Shown piece by piece: positions 9,501-17,249 of a stretch of DNA of 64,000 nucleotides. How positions within the stretch are numbered: the stretch's first letter is position 1; the number at the start of each line of letters is the position of its first letter. Source of the DNA: PFJX01 sp031426815 (GTDB lineage: Bacteria > Pseudomonadota > Gammaproteobacteria > Burkholderiales > Thiobacillaceae); NCBI GenBank assembly GCA_031426815.1, contig JASJPG010000100.1:4549-68548 (forward strand), given 5' to 3'. The translations under genes and the position numbers were made by a program. The notes under the pieces are model-generated. The model saw only the letters and a list, made by a program, of their open reading frames with translations, searched no databases and was not told the origin of the DNA.

Positions 9501-10195
9501 CCTACGAGGAGCAGCGCAAATCCGGCTTCTATCTGTGCCGCGAAATCGCGCAACTGATGGAACGGGTGTATCAGGACCTCGATCTGGAAAACCAGCACGA
9601 CCACCCCGACTGCCGCGGCTGGATGAATTTGTTCCGGCACTGGTCATGGTCGCCCATGTTCCGCGCGACTTACGCCATCACCGCCGCGACGCTGAGCGAG
9701 CGCTTCCAGCGCTTCTGCAAACGCGAGCTGGAACTGGGCCTGGGCGAGGTGGAACTGGCCACGGCAGCGCTGAACGAAGCCAGCCTGGCCGAGCTGAACT
9801 TCGTCGAACGCAGCCTGATCGCGCAACAAGCGAGGCAGCCCGCCGGCGCGACACTGGTGCGCTTCGAACTGGCGATCTGCTATCCGGGCGAACATGAAAC
9901 CCGCGTCGAACTGCTCCGCTTCCACTTCGGTTTCGCGCTGCTCGCCGACAACCACCTGATCTGCTTCCGCATCCAGGATCACTTGCGCCGCATGGGCCTG
10001 GCCCGGCAGGCGATGACCCGGCTACTTGGCGAAAATCGCGGCCTCACGCTTGGCGCGGAGCCGGCCGGCCCGACCGATGCCGCCGGTTCGCTGCATCAGA
10101 CGGTTGCGCGCCATCTGTTCGAATCGGTGGGCGCGATTCTTCGGTCTACCGGCGAGAAGCACGACGCGCCGGAAACGCGCCGACAAGACGGTTAA
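6515..10195 (+). CDS. Large membrane patatin-like phospholipase
   Basis: The 1226-residue protein starts with a patatin core: oxyanion loop SGGGIRSAT (residues 33-41) and nucleophile Ser66 in STVSGGGYIG. The dyad Asp767 appears in SDGGHFENLGIYEL. Between them lie about ten hydrophobic segments (roughly residues 138-570), so the catalytic core is split by a large membrane insertion. The family hydrolyses acyl ester bonds of membrane lipids. The ATG at 6515 is preferred over a GTG at 6509 because AAAGGGAG at 6502-6509 then has correct spacing. It is the third gene of the protease/amidase/patatin cassette. The 400-residue C-terminal part after the DGG motif is not recognised. Confidence 0.88.
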   Translation: MDFAQVHTAELKRLRAERAGTATSEALIGLAFSGGGIRSATFNLGILQGLARRGLLKHIDYLSTVSGGGYIGSWYMAFLKRQAGGQPATAEAMLNPDCPAGPTVEPQAVVWLRRFSNYLTPKTGMSGDTLTLIATYLRNFLLNLAVILAFLGALLLLPHLMVSALPRLETHSLLPQAVGIPLLFAMLSMMYLVIKMRPALPGRFAFPHNQIGVLVLVVAPILASAIALALGLASPEFAAWAARQSGRLNKLLLATGLPRSWIDVFALRIPHWETWASAQMLASVVYFLPWAVGSVWILLIRLFEDFNRQESGRDRLGRALQSTQHALVMLLSALIASLLAGGLVGLLAEVAAYFQPCDHEIIVFGPPLVILACIKPVGLQIGLARRHFTEMQREWWSRLGGWLFATALTWLLFTGVSLYGPYLMTGLNDWLLAGGGLTWLATTGWALIVAKSAKTGAPNTTGPGERLLVLAPWVFVLGLLGLISLGLQTGLAAQAEPVAAPAVAVAVAPNAAAQPSQTSTRLEIAADLAIVSGRKAAATGVLLGMIFLLLGIRIDINLFSFHNFYRNRLTRCYQGASRACWPENQDRDCRKPNPFTGFDPADDLALAALPLRPYPLYNTALNLVGGHELAWQQRKAAAFIFSPLYCGYELPEGMGRSRGAFRETACFLAGELKGEFRDEPPGQRGVRLGTAVAVSGAAVCPNMGYHSAPAVAFLLTVFNVRLGRWVGNPEKNEAVWRKTSPNFGVRYLFLELFGLTSQSRDWLNLSDGGHFENLGIYELVRRRLPYIVAVDAAEDAEFHFDDLANAIRKIRTDFGVDIEIDLSGLRPGAENGRQPVHAAIGHIRYDRLDPRLRPGVLVYLRPGLTGNEPADILSYARKHASFPCEPTLDQFFDEAQFESYRRLGLHIADSVFREAAERHSTENGRFNPEAFFTVLREAWRGHLKVDDGIGVAHHERLDALFERLRIDPDLAFLSGEFFPEWPELLHKPAQAMALPAYEEQRKSGFYLCREIAQLMERVYQDLDLENQHDHPDCRGWMNLFRHWSWSPMFRATYAITAATLSERFQRFCKRELELGLGEVELATAALNEASLAELNFVERSLIAQQARQPAGATLVRFELAICYPGEHETRVELLRFHFGFALLADNHLICFRIQDHLRRMGLARQAMTRLLGENRGLTLGAEPAGPTDAAGSLHQTVARHLFESVGAILRSTGEKHDAPETRRQDG

Positions 10196-10251
10196 TCCGC
10201 CAAAAGCGCAGTGAGGACGCCCATCGGGCAACACGTTGAAACAACAATCGC

Positions 10252-11457
10252 CTACCAGTTGGTTTCCCGTTCGGCGGTTGCGGAGATCTTGTGGATCGAC
10301 AGATCGGCGCCGTTGAATTCTTCCTCGGCATCCAGGCGGAGGCCGATGGCGAGTTTGAGCACGCCGTACACCACTGCGCCGCCAGCCAGGGCGATGCCGA
10401 TGCCGATCAAGGTGCCGACCAGTTGCGCCGCGAAGCCGACTCCGCCGACGCCACCGAACGCCTGCAGGCCGAAGATGCCGGCGGCGATGCCGCCCCAGGC
10501 GCCGCATAAACCATGCAGCGGCCAGACGCCGAGCACGTCGTCGATCTTCCATTTGTTCTGCGTGATGGTGAACATCACCACGAACAAGGCACCGGCAATG
10601 GCGCCGGTCGCCAGTGCGCCGACCGGGTGCATCAGGTCGGAGCCGGCGCAAACGGCAACCAGTCCGGCGAGCGGGCCGTTATGAATGAAGCCGGGGTCGT
10701 TCTTGCCGAAGATGAGCGCGGCGAGCGTGCCGCCAACCATGGCCATCAGGGAATTCACCGCGACCAGTCCGGTCACGGCCTCCAGCGTCTGCGCCGACAT
10801 CACGTTGAAGCCGAACCAGCCGACCGTCAGGATCCAGGCGCCCAGCGCCAGGAACGGAATACTGGACGGCGGATGCGCAGACACCATGCCGTCCTGGCGA
10901 TAGCGTCCACGCCGGGCGCCGAGTAGCAGCACGGCGGGCAACGCAATCCAGCCGCCCATAGCATGCACCACGACGGAACCGGCGAAATCGTGGAATTTGA
11001 AGCCGAAGGCGGCCAGGATCCAGTCCTGGAAGCCATAGTTGTTGTTCCAGGCCATGCCTTCGAAAAACGGGTAGACGAAGCCGACCAGGATGAAAGTGGC
11101 CGCGAGTTGCGGGTTGAAGCGGGCACGCTCGGCAATGCCGCCGGAAACGATGGCGGGAATGGCGGCGGCAAAGGTGAGCAGGAAGAAGAACTTGACCAGG
11201 TCATAGCCGTTTTTCTGCACCAGATGCTCGGCGCCGCTCATGAAGTCGACGCCGTAGGCGATGCCGTAGCCGATGAAAAAGTAGGCGATGGTGGAAACGG
11301 AAAAGTCCGTCAGGATTTTGACCAGTGCGTTGACCTGGTTCTTCCTGCGCACCGTGCCCAGTTCCAAAAAAGCAAAACCTGCATGCATCGCCAGCACCAT
11401 GATGGCGCCCAGCAAGATGAACAGTACGTCTGCGCCCGATTTGAATGCATCAACCAT
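10252..11457 (-). CDS. amt: Ammonium transporter (Amt/MEP/Rh family)
   Basis: A 401-residue inner-membrane protein with about eleven membrane spans. It shows the family's ELGTVRRKNQVN start, the AWNNNYGFQDW region, and the pore histidines in VVVHAMGGW and PLHGLCGAWGG. It has no long signal peptide, and CAGGAGAG lies before the ATG. Unlike many proteobacterial amtB genes it has no glnK (PII) gene beside it in this window. A sigma-54 promoter is visible 34-47 bases upstream, consistent with nitrogen control. Confidence 0.95.
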   Translation of the reverse strand: MVDAFKSGADVLFILLGAIMVLAMHAGFAFLELGTVRRKNQVNALVKILTDFSVSTIAYFFIGYGIAYGVDFMSGAEHLVQKNGYDLVKFFFLLTFAAAIPAIVSGGIAERARFNPQLAATFILVGFVYPFFEGMAWNNNYGFQDWILAAFGFKFHDFAGSVVVHAMGGWIALPAVLLLGARRGRYRQDGMVSAHPPSSIPFLALGAWILTVGWFGFNVMSAQTLEAVTGLVAVNSLMAMVGGTLAALIFGKNDPGFIHNGPLAGLVAVCAGSDLMHPVGALATGAIAGALFVVMFTITQNKWKIDDVLGVWPLHGLCGAWGGIAAGIFGLQAFGGVGGVGFAAQLVGTLIGIGIALAGGAVVYGVLKLAIGLRLDAEEEFNGADLSIHKISATAERETNW

Positions 11458-11490
11458 TACGACTCTCCTGAAAAGTACGGGACACTAAAA

Positions 11491-11504
11491 GCAAGAGCCG
11501 TGCC
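11491..11504 (-). promoter_or_regulatory. Sigma-54 (-24/-12) promoter of amt
   Basis: Read on the minus strand the bases are GGCACGGCTCTTGC, followed by T. The -24 GG and -12 GC are exactly ten bases apart, matching the sigma-54 consensus (T)GGCAC-N5-TTGC. Transcription would start near 11479, about 20 bases before the amt ATG. A GGTGCA half-site about 30 bases further upstream could belong to an NtrC site, but no full dyad was seen. Confidence 0.8.
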
Positions 11505-11671
11505 TTATCTTGGGGCGCAATGCACCTGAATCGACTAGCGTCCCGCCCCAATCCAGCGCCCCCGCTTTTTAAACTTACATTTCAAAGGGTTATAAGTAGA
11601 AACCCGACTGCAAGCCAAATCCGGCGCGAAAATCGGCTGACTCGAATTGATGCAAACAACAACCGCCACAA

Positions 11672-11700
11672 ACAAAAAACGCCCCAACAAGGGGCGTTAA
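11672..11700 (-). terminator. Rho-independent terminator after tatC
   Basis: On the minus strand AACGCCCC pairs with GGGGCGTT around a five-base loop, followed by a run of six T. It lies about 30 bases after the tatC stop and ends the his-tat gene block. Confidence 0.85.
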
Positions 11701-11726
11701 TTGCGCGCGCGCACCATCCGGGCGCG

Positions 11727-12548
11727 TCAGCTCAATTTCTTCTGCTCTTCTTCGATGCGGTCGAGTTCGTTATCCAGATCGGCCTCGGAGATCGGGGTGT
11801 AAGTCTCCTCTTCCACCGGTGCGACCGGTTTGTTCTTGACCAGCCAGCCCGCCACGACGATGCCAATCTCGTAGAGCAGCCAGAGCGGCACCGCCAGCAT
11901 GATCTGGGAAACCACGTCCGGCGGCGTGAAGATGGCGCCGATCACGAAGGCGCCGACGATGACGTAGGGCCGCGCCTCCTTGAACTTTTCGATCTCGACC
12001 ATGCCGCTCAAGGCCAGCGCGATGACCACGATCGGCACTTCGAAGGTGATGCCGAAGGCGAGGAACATGGTGATGACGAAATCGAGGTACTTGCCGATAT
12101 CGGTCATCACCGCGACGCCGACAGGTGCAATACCGACGATGAAACCAAACACGACCGGAAACACCAGGAAATACGCGAAGGCCATGCCACAGGCGAAAAG
12201 CACCATACTGGCAAAGACCAGCGGCACGATCAGCTTGCGCTCATGCGCATACAACCCCGGCGCAATGAACGCCCAGATCTGATAAAGGATCACCGGTAAC
12301 GCGCCGAGAAAGGCGGTCATCATGGCCACCTTGATCGGCACGAAGAACGGGGTAACCACTTCCGTGGCGATCATCTGCCCGCCCTTCGGCAACTTGTCCA
12401 GCAAGGGCTGCGCCAGAATGCTGTACAGGTCGTTGGCGAACGGAAACATGCAGACGAACAGCACGATCCACGCGATGACCGACTTCAACAGACGGTCGCG
12501 CAACTCGATCAAGTGCGAAATAAAGGTTTCCGTACCATCCAGATTCAT
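11727..12548 (-). CDS. tatC: Twin-arginine translocase subunit TatC
   Basis: Polytopic receptor of the Tat system, which exports folded proteins bearing RR signal peptides. The 273-residue protein begins with the family pattern HLIELRDRLLKS, contains FxPFANDLYS-like and YQIWAFIAPGLYAHERK motifs, and has six membrane spans. The charged C-terminal tail is longer than in E. coli. It is the last gene of tatABC, followed by a terminator. SoxY at 58811-59278 is a probable substrate in the same window. Confidence 0.97.
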   Translation of the reverse strand: MNLDGTETFISHLIELRDRLLKSVIAWIVLFVCMFPFANDLYSILAQPLLDKLPKGGQMIATEVVTPFFVPIKVAMMTAFLGALPVILYQIWAFIAPGLYAHERKLIVPLVFASMVLFACGMAFAYFLVFPVVFGFIVGIAPVGVAVMTDIGKYLDFVITMFLAFGITFEVPIVVIALALSGMVEIEKFKEARPYVIVGAFVIGAIFTPPDVVSQIMLAVPLWLLYEIGIVVAGWLVKNKPVAPVEEETYTPISEADLDNELDRIEEEQKKLS

Positions 12549-12553
12549 TGGGA

Positions 12554-13069
12554 TCAGCCAGCCGCTTTGTCGGTATTGTTGTTGGACGCTGGCGTGTTCG
12601 GGTCAGCAGGAACGTTCTCCCCCTGCGGACTCATGCCAGCCTCGTCGCTTGCAGCCGCAGGCAGCGCCGGCGTGGAATCGTCCGGCGACGCTAGTGCAGC
12701 AGCCGCTTCTTCCGCCTTGATCTTGTCCCATTCCTGCATCGCCAGGCCACCATCGGTGGCGCTCATGGCCTGCATGACGCGACTGATCTGGCCGGTTTCC
12801 TGCTCGACCGCCGTCTCGATTTCACGCTTGGTGTCGCCGGCCATGATTTCATAACGCTGCGCGCTATCTTTCATGTCCTGCTGCATCTTGCGCAGTTCAT
12901 CCAGCTTGATGTCGCGGTCGATGTCCTGCTTGACCTGCGACACATAGCGGTTGAGGCGCCCCAGCCATTGGCCGGCGGTACGCGCCACCTTGGGCAGGCG
13001 CTCCGGGCCGATGACGACCAGCGCAACGATGCCGATGAGCATCAATTCAGAAAAACCGATATCGAACAT
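12554..13069 (-). CDS. tatB: Twin-arginine translocase subunit TatB
   Basis: One N-terminal membrane helix (MFDIGFSELMLIGIVALVVIG, first 21 residues region) followed by an amphipathic helix (PERLPKVARTAGQWLGR) and a long Pro/Ala-rich acidic tail. The E8 and P22-like positions typical of TatB are present. The 171-residue protein forms the substrate-binding TatBC complex. It lies five bases before tatC and 65 bases after tatA. Confidence 0.95.
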   Translation of the reverse strand: MFDIGFSELMLIGIVALVVIGPERLPKVARTAGQWLGRLNRYVSQVKQDIDRDIKLDELRKMQQDMKDSAQRYEIMAGDTKREIETAVEQETGQISRVMQAMSATDGGLAMQEWDKIKAEEAAAALASPDDSTPALPAAASDEAGMSPQGENVPADPNTPASNNNTDKAAG

Positions 13070-13134
13070 GGGGCTGCTGGCAGTTCCTGGTTACTTGAAG
13101 TGCGTCCTGGCGATGCGACCGCCAGAACTCGCCA

Positions 13135-13359
13135 TCAGTTTTGCTGTTTATCCTTGACCTCGCCCTCGATCGTGGAACCGTGCGTCTCGCCTTGACGCGG
13201 CAACTCGGTCGGCTTGTTCTTTTCCTCGGCCATCGCGTCCTTGAAGCCTTTCACCGCGCCCCCCAGGTCGCCACCGATATTCTTCAGTTTCTTGGTGCCG
13301 AACACCAACAACACGATCACCAAAACGATCAGCCAATGCCAGATGCTGAAGGAACCCAT
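13135..13359 (-). CDS. tatA: Twin-arginine translocase subunit TatA
   Basis: A 74-residue protein with the TatA pattern: hydrophobic helix SIWHWLIVLVIVLLVFG, hinge, then the amphipathic helix TKKLKNIGGDLGGAVKGFK. TatA oligomerises to form the translocation path. It lies between the HIT protein gene and tatB in the conserved betaproteobacterial order. Confidence 0.96.
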   Translation of the reverse strand: MGSFSIWHWLIVLVIVLLVFGTKKLKNIGGDLGGAVKGFKDAMAEEKNKPTELPRQGETHGSTIEGEVKDKQQN

Positions 13360-13411
13360 GATAAATCTCCTCTTTCCGAAAATGCCGCCTCAGTTGAGAC
13401 GGACCTGAAAA

Positions 13412-13750
13412 TCACATGGGGCGCGGACCGCCGCCGCCAATGATGTGGACATGCAGATGCATGACTTCCTGACCGCCGCCTCTGCCGGTATTGATGATGG
13501 TCCGAAAACCATCGTGCAAGCCTTGTTCCTTGGCCAGGACCGGTGCAAGCAACAGGATACGGCCAAGCAGCATTTCGTGCCGGGCATGCGTATCCTGAAG
13601 CGAGGCGATATGTTCCTTCGGCACGATCATGAAATGCACCGGCGCGACCGGATGAATATCATGAAACGCGATCAGATCGCTGTCCTCATACAGTTTTTGG
13701 GCGGGAATCTCGCCCGCAACGATCTTGCAGAAAATACAGTTGTCGCTCAT
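13412..13750 (-). CDS. HIT family nucleotide-binding protein
   Basis: Small 112-residue histidine-triad hydrolase of the HINT type. The triad HLHVHIIGG is at residues 98-106 and an N-terminal zinc-like CIFCKI motif at residues 5-10. The family removes groups from AMP, such as amines or amino acids. Its start overlaps the hisE stop (ATGA). The gene is a common rider at the end of his clusters in betaproteobacteria, with no clear role in histidine synthesis. Confidence 0.94.
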   Translation of the reverse strand: MSDNCIFCKIVAGEIPAQKLYEDSDLIAFHDIHPVAPVHFMIVPKEHIASLQDTHARHEMLLGRILLLAPVLAKEQGLHDGFRTIINTGRGGGQEVMHLHVHIIGGGGPRPM

Positions 13751-14100
13751 GCCTGTTCCTTGCCGGGTTGGTCACGACTCGCTTTTTCGACGATTCCGGA
13801 CAGCCCCTCGCGGCGCGCCAGTTCATTCAGAATTTCGTCGGGATGGATCCCTTGCTGGGCCAGCAAAACCAGCGAATGAAACCACAGGTCGGCGGTTTCA
13901 TAGATGACTTTTTCGCGCACGCCGTCTTTCGCCGCCATGATGGTTTCCGCGGCTTCTTCCGCGACCTTCTTGAGGATGGCGTCCAGCCCCTTGGCATAGA
14001 GCTTGGCCACGTAGGAACTCTGCGGGTCGGCCTGTTTGCGGGCTTCCAGGGTCTCAGCCAGACGATTAAGAATGTCGTTGCTCACATTCACACTACTCAT
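13747..14100 (-). CDS. hisE: Phosphoribosyl-ATP pyrophosphatase
   Basis: Second step of histidine synthesis: hydrolysis of PR-ATP to PR-AMP. The 117-residue all-helical protein has the MazG-like signature KVAEEAAETIMAAKDG and ETADLWFHSLVLLA. The ATG at 14100 overlaps the hisI stop, which favours it over longer in-frame starts. In enterobacteria this activity is fused to hisI; here the two are separate adjacent genes. Confidence 0.95.
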   Translation of the reverse strand: MSSVNVSNDILNRLAETLEARKQADPQSSYVAKLYAKGLDAILKKVAEEAAETIMAAKDGVREKVIYETADLWFHSLVLLAQQGIHPDEILNELARREGLSGIVEKASRDQPGKEQA

Positions 14101-14489
14101 TTCTTGTAAATCTCGTGTGGATCCTTCAATACAGGATCGACCGTCACCCATTTGTCTTGTTCCAGGCGCTGAAAGAAACAACTGCGGCGGCCGGTATGGC
14201 AGGCGATGCCGCCGGCCTGATCGATCTTCAGCAAAACCACATCTTCGTCGCAATCGAGGCGGATTTCCTTGACCTGCTGCGTGTGGCCGGATTCTTCACC
14301 CTTGTGCCAGAGTTTCTTGCGTGAGCGCGACCAGTACACGGCTTCACCAAGTTCCACCGTTTTCTTCAACGCCTCGCGATTCATCCAGGCGACCATCAAA
14401 ATGTCGCCGCTGACCGCATCCTGGGCGATGGCCGGCACCAGGCCATCCTCCGACCAGTTGACCTTGTTCAACCATACTTCGTTGCTCAC
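14097..14489 (-). CDS. hisI: Phosphoribosyl-AMP cyclohydrolase
   Basis: Third step of histidine synthesis, opening the purine ring of PR-AMP. The 130-residue protein contains the WMNREAL, YWSRSRKKLWHKGEESG and LDCDEDVVLLK motifs with the zinc cysteines (DCDED, GGIACHTGRRSCFF). Translation starts at GTG 14489, overlapping the hisF stop (GTGA), so the two are coupled. Confidence 0.96.
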   Translation of the reverse strand: MSNEVWLNKVNWSEDGLVPAIAQDAVSGDILMVAWMNREALKKTVELGEAVYWSRSRKKLWHKGEESGHTQQVKEIRLDCDEDVVLLKIDQAGGIACHTGRRSCFFQRLEQDKWVTVDPVLKDPHEIYKK

Positions 14490-15256
14490 AAGCGCACCTC
14501 GATTCCCTGTTCCTGCATGTGTTTTTTGGCCTGTTCGACGGTGTACTCGCCGAAGTGAAAAATGCTGGCGGCCAGCACGGCGTCCGCCCCGCCCATCTTC
14601 ACGCCGTCTGCCAGGTGTTGCAGGTTGCCGACGCCACCGCTGGCGATCACCGGTATGTTGACGGCATCGGAAATCGCGCGAGTCAGATTGAGGTCGAAAC
14701 CGATCTTGGCGCCGTCGCGATCCATGCTGGTCAGCAGGATTTCACCGGCGCCCAGACTCTGCATCTTCTGCGCCCATTCCACCGCATCCAGCCCCGTCGG
14801 CTTGCGGCCGCCGTGGGTGAAGATTTCCCATTTCGGTGCGGCACCCCACACCGTCTGCTTGGCGTCGATTGCGACCACGATGCATTGCGCACCGAAGCGG
14901 TCGGAACAGTCCTTGACCAGCTGCGGATTGAATACGGCCGCGGTGTTGATCGACACCTTGTCGGCGCCGGCGTGCAGCAAGCGGCGCACGTCGGCAACGG
15001 CGCGCACGCCGCCGCCGACGGTGAGCGGAATGAAGACCTGCGCTGCGACGGCTTCGATGATGTGCAGGATCAGATCGCGGTTATCGGAAGTCGCAGTGAT
15101 GTCGAGAAAGGTCAATTCGTCGGCGCCCTGCTCGTCGTAACGCCGGGCGATTTCGACCGGATCACCGGCATCGCGCAGATTGACGAAATTGACGCCTTTG
15201 ACGACGCGACCGTTGGTGACGTCCAGGCAGGGAATGATGCGTTTGGCGAGCGCCAC
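14486..15256 (-). CDS. hisF: Imidazole glycerol phosphate synthase, cyclase subunit
   Basis: (beta/alpha)8 barrel that, with HisH, makes imidazole glycerol phosphate and AICAR. The 256-residue protein starts LAKRIIPCLDVTNGRVVKG, the classic HisF N-terminus with the catalytic Asp11, and later has the second Asp in TSMDRDGAKIGFD. It starts with GTG at 15256, just after the hisA stop. Confidence 0.97.
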   Translation of the reverse strand: MALAKRIIPCLDVTNGRVVKGVNFVNLRDAGDPVEIARRYDEQGADELTFLDITATSDNRDLILHIIEAVAAQVFIPLTVGGGVRAVADVRRLLHAGADKVSINTAAVFNPQLVKDCSDRFGAQCIVVAIDAKQTVWGAAPKWEIFTHGGRKPTGLDAVEWAQKMQSLGAGEILLTSMDRDGAKIGFDLNLTRAISDAVNIPVIASGGVGNLQHLADGVKMGGADAVLAASIFHFGEYTVEQAKKHMQEQGIEVRL

Positions 15257-15257
15257 G

Positions 15258-16007
15258 TTATGCCTTCACTCCGGACAACTCATCGGCCAGCGCTTGCGCC
15301 GCGAGGAAGTCGAGCGTGCCCTCATAAATGGCACGACCGGTAATGGCGCCCATGATGCCTTCGCCTTCGACGGCGCACAGATTGCGCACGTCGTCGAGAT
15401 TGGTCACACCGCCGCTGGCGATCACCGGAATGGTCAGCGCCTGCGCCAGGCGCACGGTGGCTTCGATGTTGACGCCGGAGAGCATGCCGTCACGGCCGAT
15501 GTCGGTGTAGACGATGGATTCGACGCCGTAATCCTGGAACCGTTTGGCCAGGTCGATCACGTCGTGGCCGGTGACTTTCGACCAGCCTTCAACCGCCACC
15601 TTGCCGTCCTTGGCATCGAGACCGACGATGATGCGGCCCGGAAAGGCCGTACACGCATCGCGCAGGAAACCGGGATTCTTCACCGCAGCGCTACCAATGA
15701 TGACGTAGGTGATGCCGTCGTCGAGATAGCGCTCGATGGTGTCCAGGTCGCGGATACCGCCACCGAGTTGCACCGGAATTTCGTCAGCCAGTTCATCGGT
15801 GATGGCCTTGATGGCCTTCTCGTTGACCGGCTTGCCGGCAAAAGCGCCGTTCAGGTCGACCAGATGCAGCCTGCGCGCACCGTTAGCCAGCCATTTGCCG
15901 GCCATTTCCGCCGGGTTGGCGGAAAACACCGTGGCACTGTCCATTTCGCCCTGTTTGAGACGAACACATTGACCATCTTTGAGATCGATCGCCGGTATGA
16001 TGAGCAT
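15258..16007 (-). CDS. hisA: ProFAR isomerase
   Basis: Isomerises the ProFAR intermediate in histidine synthesis. The 249-residue barrel is homologous to HisF: IPAIDLKDGQCVRLKQG at the N-terminus with catalytic Asp8, and YTDIGRDGMLSG holding the second Asp. It lies between hisH and hisF with gaps of one to three bases. Confidence 0.97.
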   Translation of the reverse strand: MLIIPAIDLKDGQCVRLKQGEMDSATVFSANPAEMAGKWLANGARRLHLVDLNGAFAGKPVNEKAIKAITDELADEIPVQLGGGIRDLDTIERYLDDGITYVIIGSAAVKNPGFLRDACTAFPGRIIVGLDAKDGKVAVEGWSKVTGHDVIDLAKRFQDYGVESIVYTDIGRDGMLSGVNIEATVRLAQALTIPVIASGGVTNLDDVRNLCAVEGEGIMGAITGRAIYEGTLDFLAAQALADELSGVKA

Positions 16008-16010
16008 GGC

Positions 16011-16658
16011 TTACCTCTGATTACCTTCCCAAGTAGTGAAATTGGCAAGCAGCCGCAAGCCGGCCGCCTGGCTTTTCTCTGGATGAAACTGCACGGCAAA
16101 CAAATTGTCCCGCGCCACCGCGCAGGTAAACGCAAACGGGTAATGCGTAAAACCGGCCACGACACTCGGGTCGGCCGGTTCGGCATAGTAACTGTGCACG
16201 AAATAGAAGCGCTCGCCCTCTTCGATGCCCGCCCACATCGGGTGCGGCATGCCCAGATGCACCTGGTTCCAGCCGATGTGCGGCACTTTCAGTTTATTGC
16301 CAGCGGCGTCCTGCATGGCTTCGGCGGGAAACAGTCGCACATTGCCGGGCAGCAGGCCGAGTCCGGCGCAATCGCCCTCTTCGCTGTGCGCAAACAACGC
16401 TTGCATGCCGAGGCAAATACCCAGGAAAGGCTTGTTGGCGGCAGCCTGCTTGACCGCATCGGTCAAACCGCGCACCGCCAGTTCGCGCATGCAATCGGGC
16501 ATGGCGCCGACGCCGGGGAACACCACCCGTCCGGCCGCCGCGATTTGCGCGGGATCGGCGGTGACGACGATCTTCGCTTGAGGTGCCACGTGTTCGAACG
16601 CTTTCGACACGGACAAGAGATTGCCCATGCCGTAATCGATGATTGCGATGTCGGCCAT
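16011..16658 (-). CDS. hisH: Imidazole glycerol phosphate synthase, glutaminase subunit
   Basis: Class I glutamine amidotransferase giving ammonia to HisF. The 215-residue protein shows IDYGMGNLLSV at the start, the nucleophile Cys in FLGICLGMQALF, and His/Glu of the triad in FAVQFHPEKSQ. Its ATG overlaps the stop of hisB by one base. Confidence 0.97.
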   Translation of the reverse strand: MADIAIIDYGMGNLLSVSKAFEHVAPQAKIVVTADPAQIAAAGRVVFPGVGAMPDCMRELAVRGLTDAVKQAAANKPFLGICLGMQALFAHSEEGDCAGLGLLPGNVRLFPAEAMQDAAGNKLKVPHIGWNQVHLGMPHPMWAGIEEGERFYFVHSYYAEPADPSVVAGFTHYPFAFTCAVARDNLFAVQFHPEKSQAAGLRLLANFTTWEGNQR

Positions 16659-17248
16659 TACAGCGAACCCTTGGTGGAAGGCATCGCATCGCCCATGCGC
16701 GGGTCGATTTCCAGCGCCATGCGCAACGCGCGACCGAAAGCCTTGAATACGGTCTCGGCCTGATGATGCGCGTTGATGCCGCGCAGATTGTCAATGTGCA
16801 AGGTGACGCCGGCGTGATTGACGAAGCCCTGGAAAAATTCACGGAAAAGGTCAACATCGAAATCGCCGATGCGGGCACGCGTGAATTCGATGTTGTATTC
16901 CAGGCCGGGACGGCCGGACAGATCGATCACCACGCGCGATAGCGCCTCGTCCAGCGGCACATAGGCGTGGCCGTAGCGACGGATGCCCTTCTTGTCGCCG
17001 ACCGCCTGCGCGAACGCCTGGCCGAAGGTGATGCCGATGTCTTCGGCGGTGTGATGCGCATCAATGTGCAGATCGCCCTTGGCGTTGATATCCAGATCGA
17101 TCAAACCATGTCGCACGACCTGGTCGAGCATGTGATCGAGAAACGGCAGGCCGGTCAGGAACGCGGCCTGACCACAACCATCCAGGTCGATGCGGACGGA
17201 AATCTGGGTTTCCAGCGTATTGCGAGCGACTTCGGCACGACGATTCAT
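16658..17248 (-). CDS. hisB: Imidazoleglycerol-phosphate dehydratase
   Basis: Dehydrates imidazole glycerol phosphate using two manganese ions. The 196-residue monofunctional enzyme lacks the phosphatase domain of enterobacterial HisB. Metal motifs LDHMLDQVVRHG and DIDAHHTAEDIGI-like stretches, plus the late NAHHQAETVFKA, are present. The ATG at 17248 is chosen by family length and because it sits one base from the hisC stop; longer starts run into hisC. Confidence 0.97.
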   Translation of the reverse strand: MNRRAEVARNTLETQISVRIDLDGCGQAAFLTGLPFLDHMLDQVVRHGLIDLDINAKGDLHIDAHHTAEDIGITFGQAFAQAVGDKKGIRRYGHAYVPLDEALSRVVIDLSGRPGLEYNIEFTRARIGDFDVDLFREFFQGFVNHAGVTLHIDNLRGINAHHQAETVFKAFGRALRMALEIDPRMGDAMPSTKGSL

Positions 17249-17249
17249 G

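Noticed and set aside
11505..11530. NtrC binding site upstream of the amt sigma-54 promoter
   Set aside because: Only one GGTGCA half-site is visible; the second half and the spacing do not match the consensus.
15180..16763. 527-codon plus-strand frame over hisA and hisH
   Set aside because: Antisense of well-recognised histidine genes; no ribosome site or family motif.
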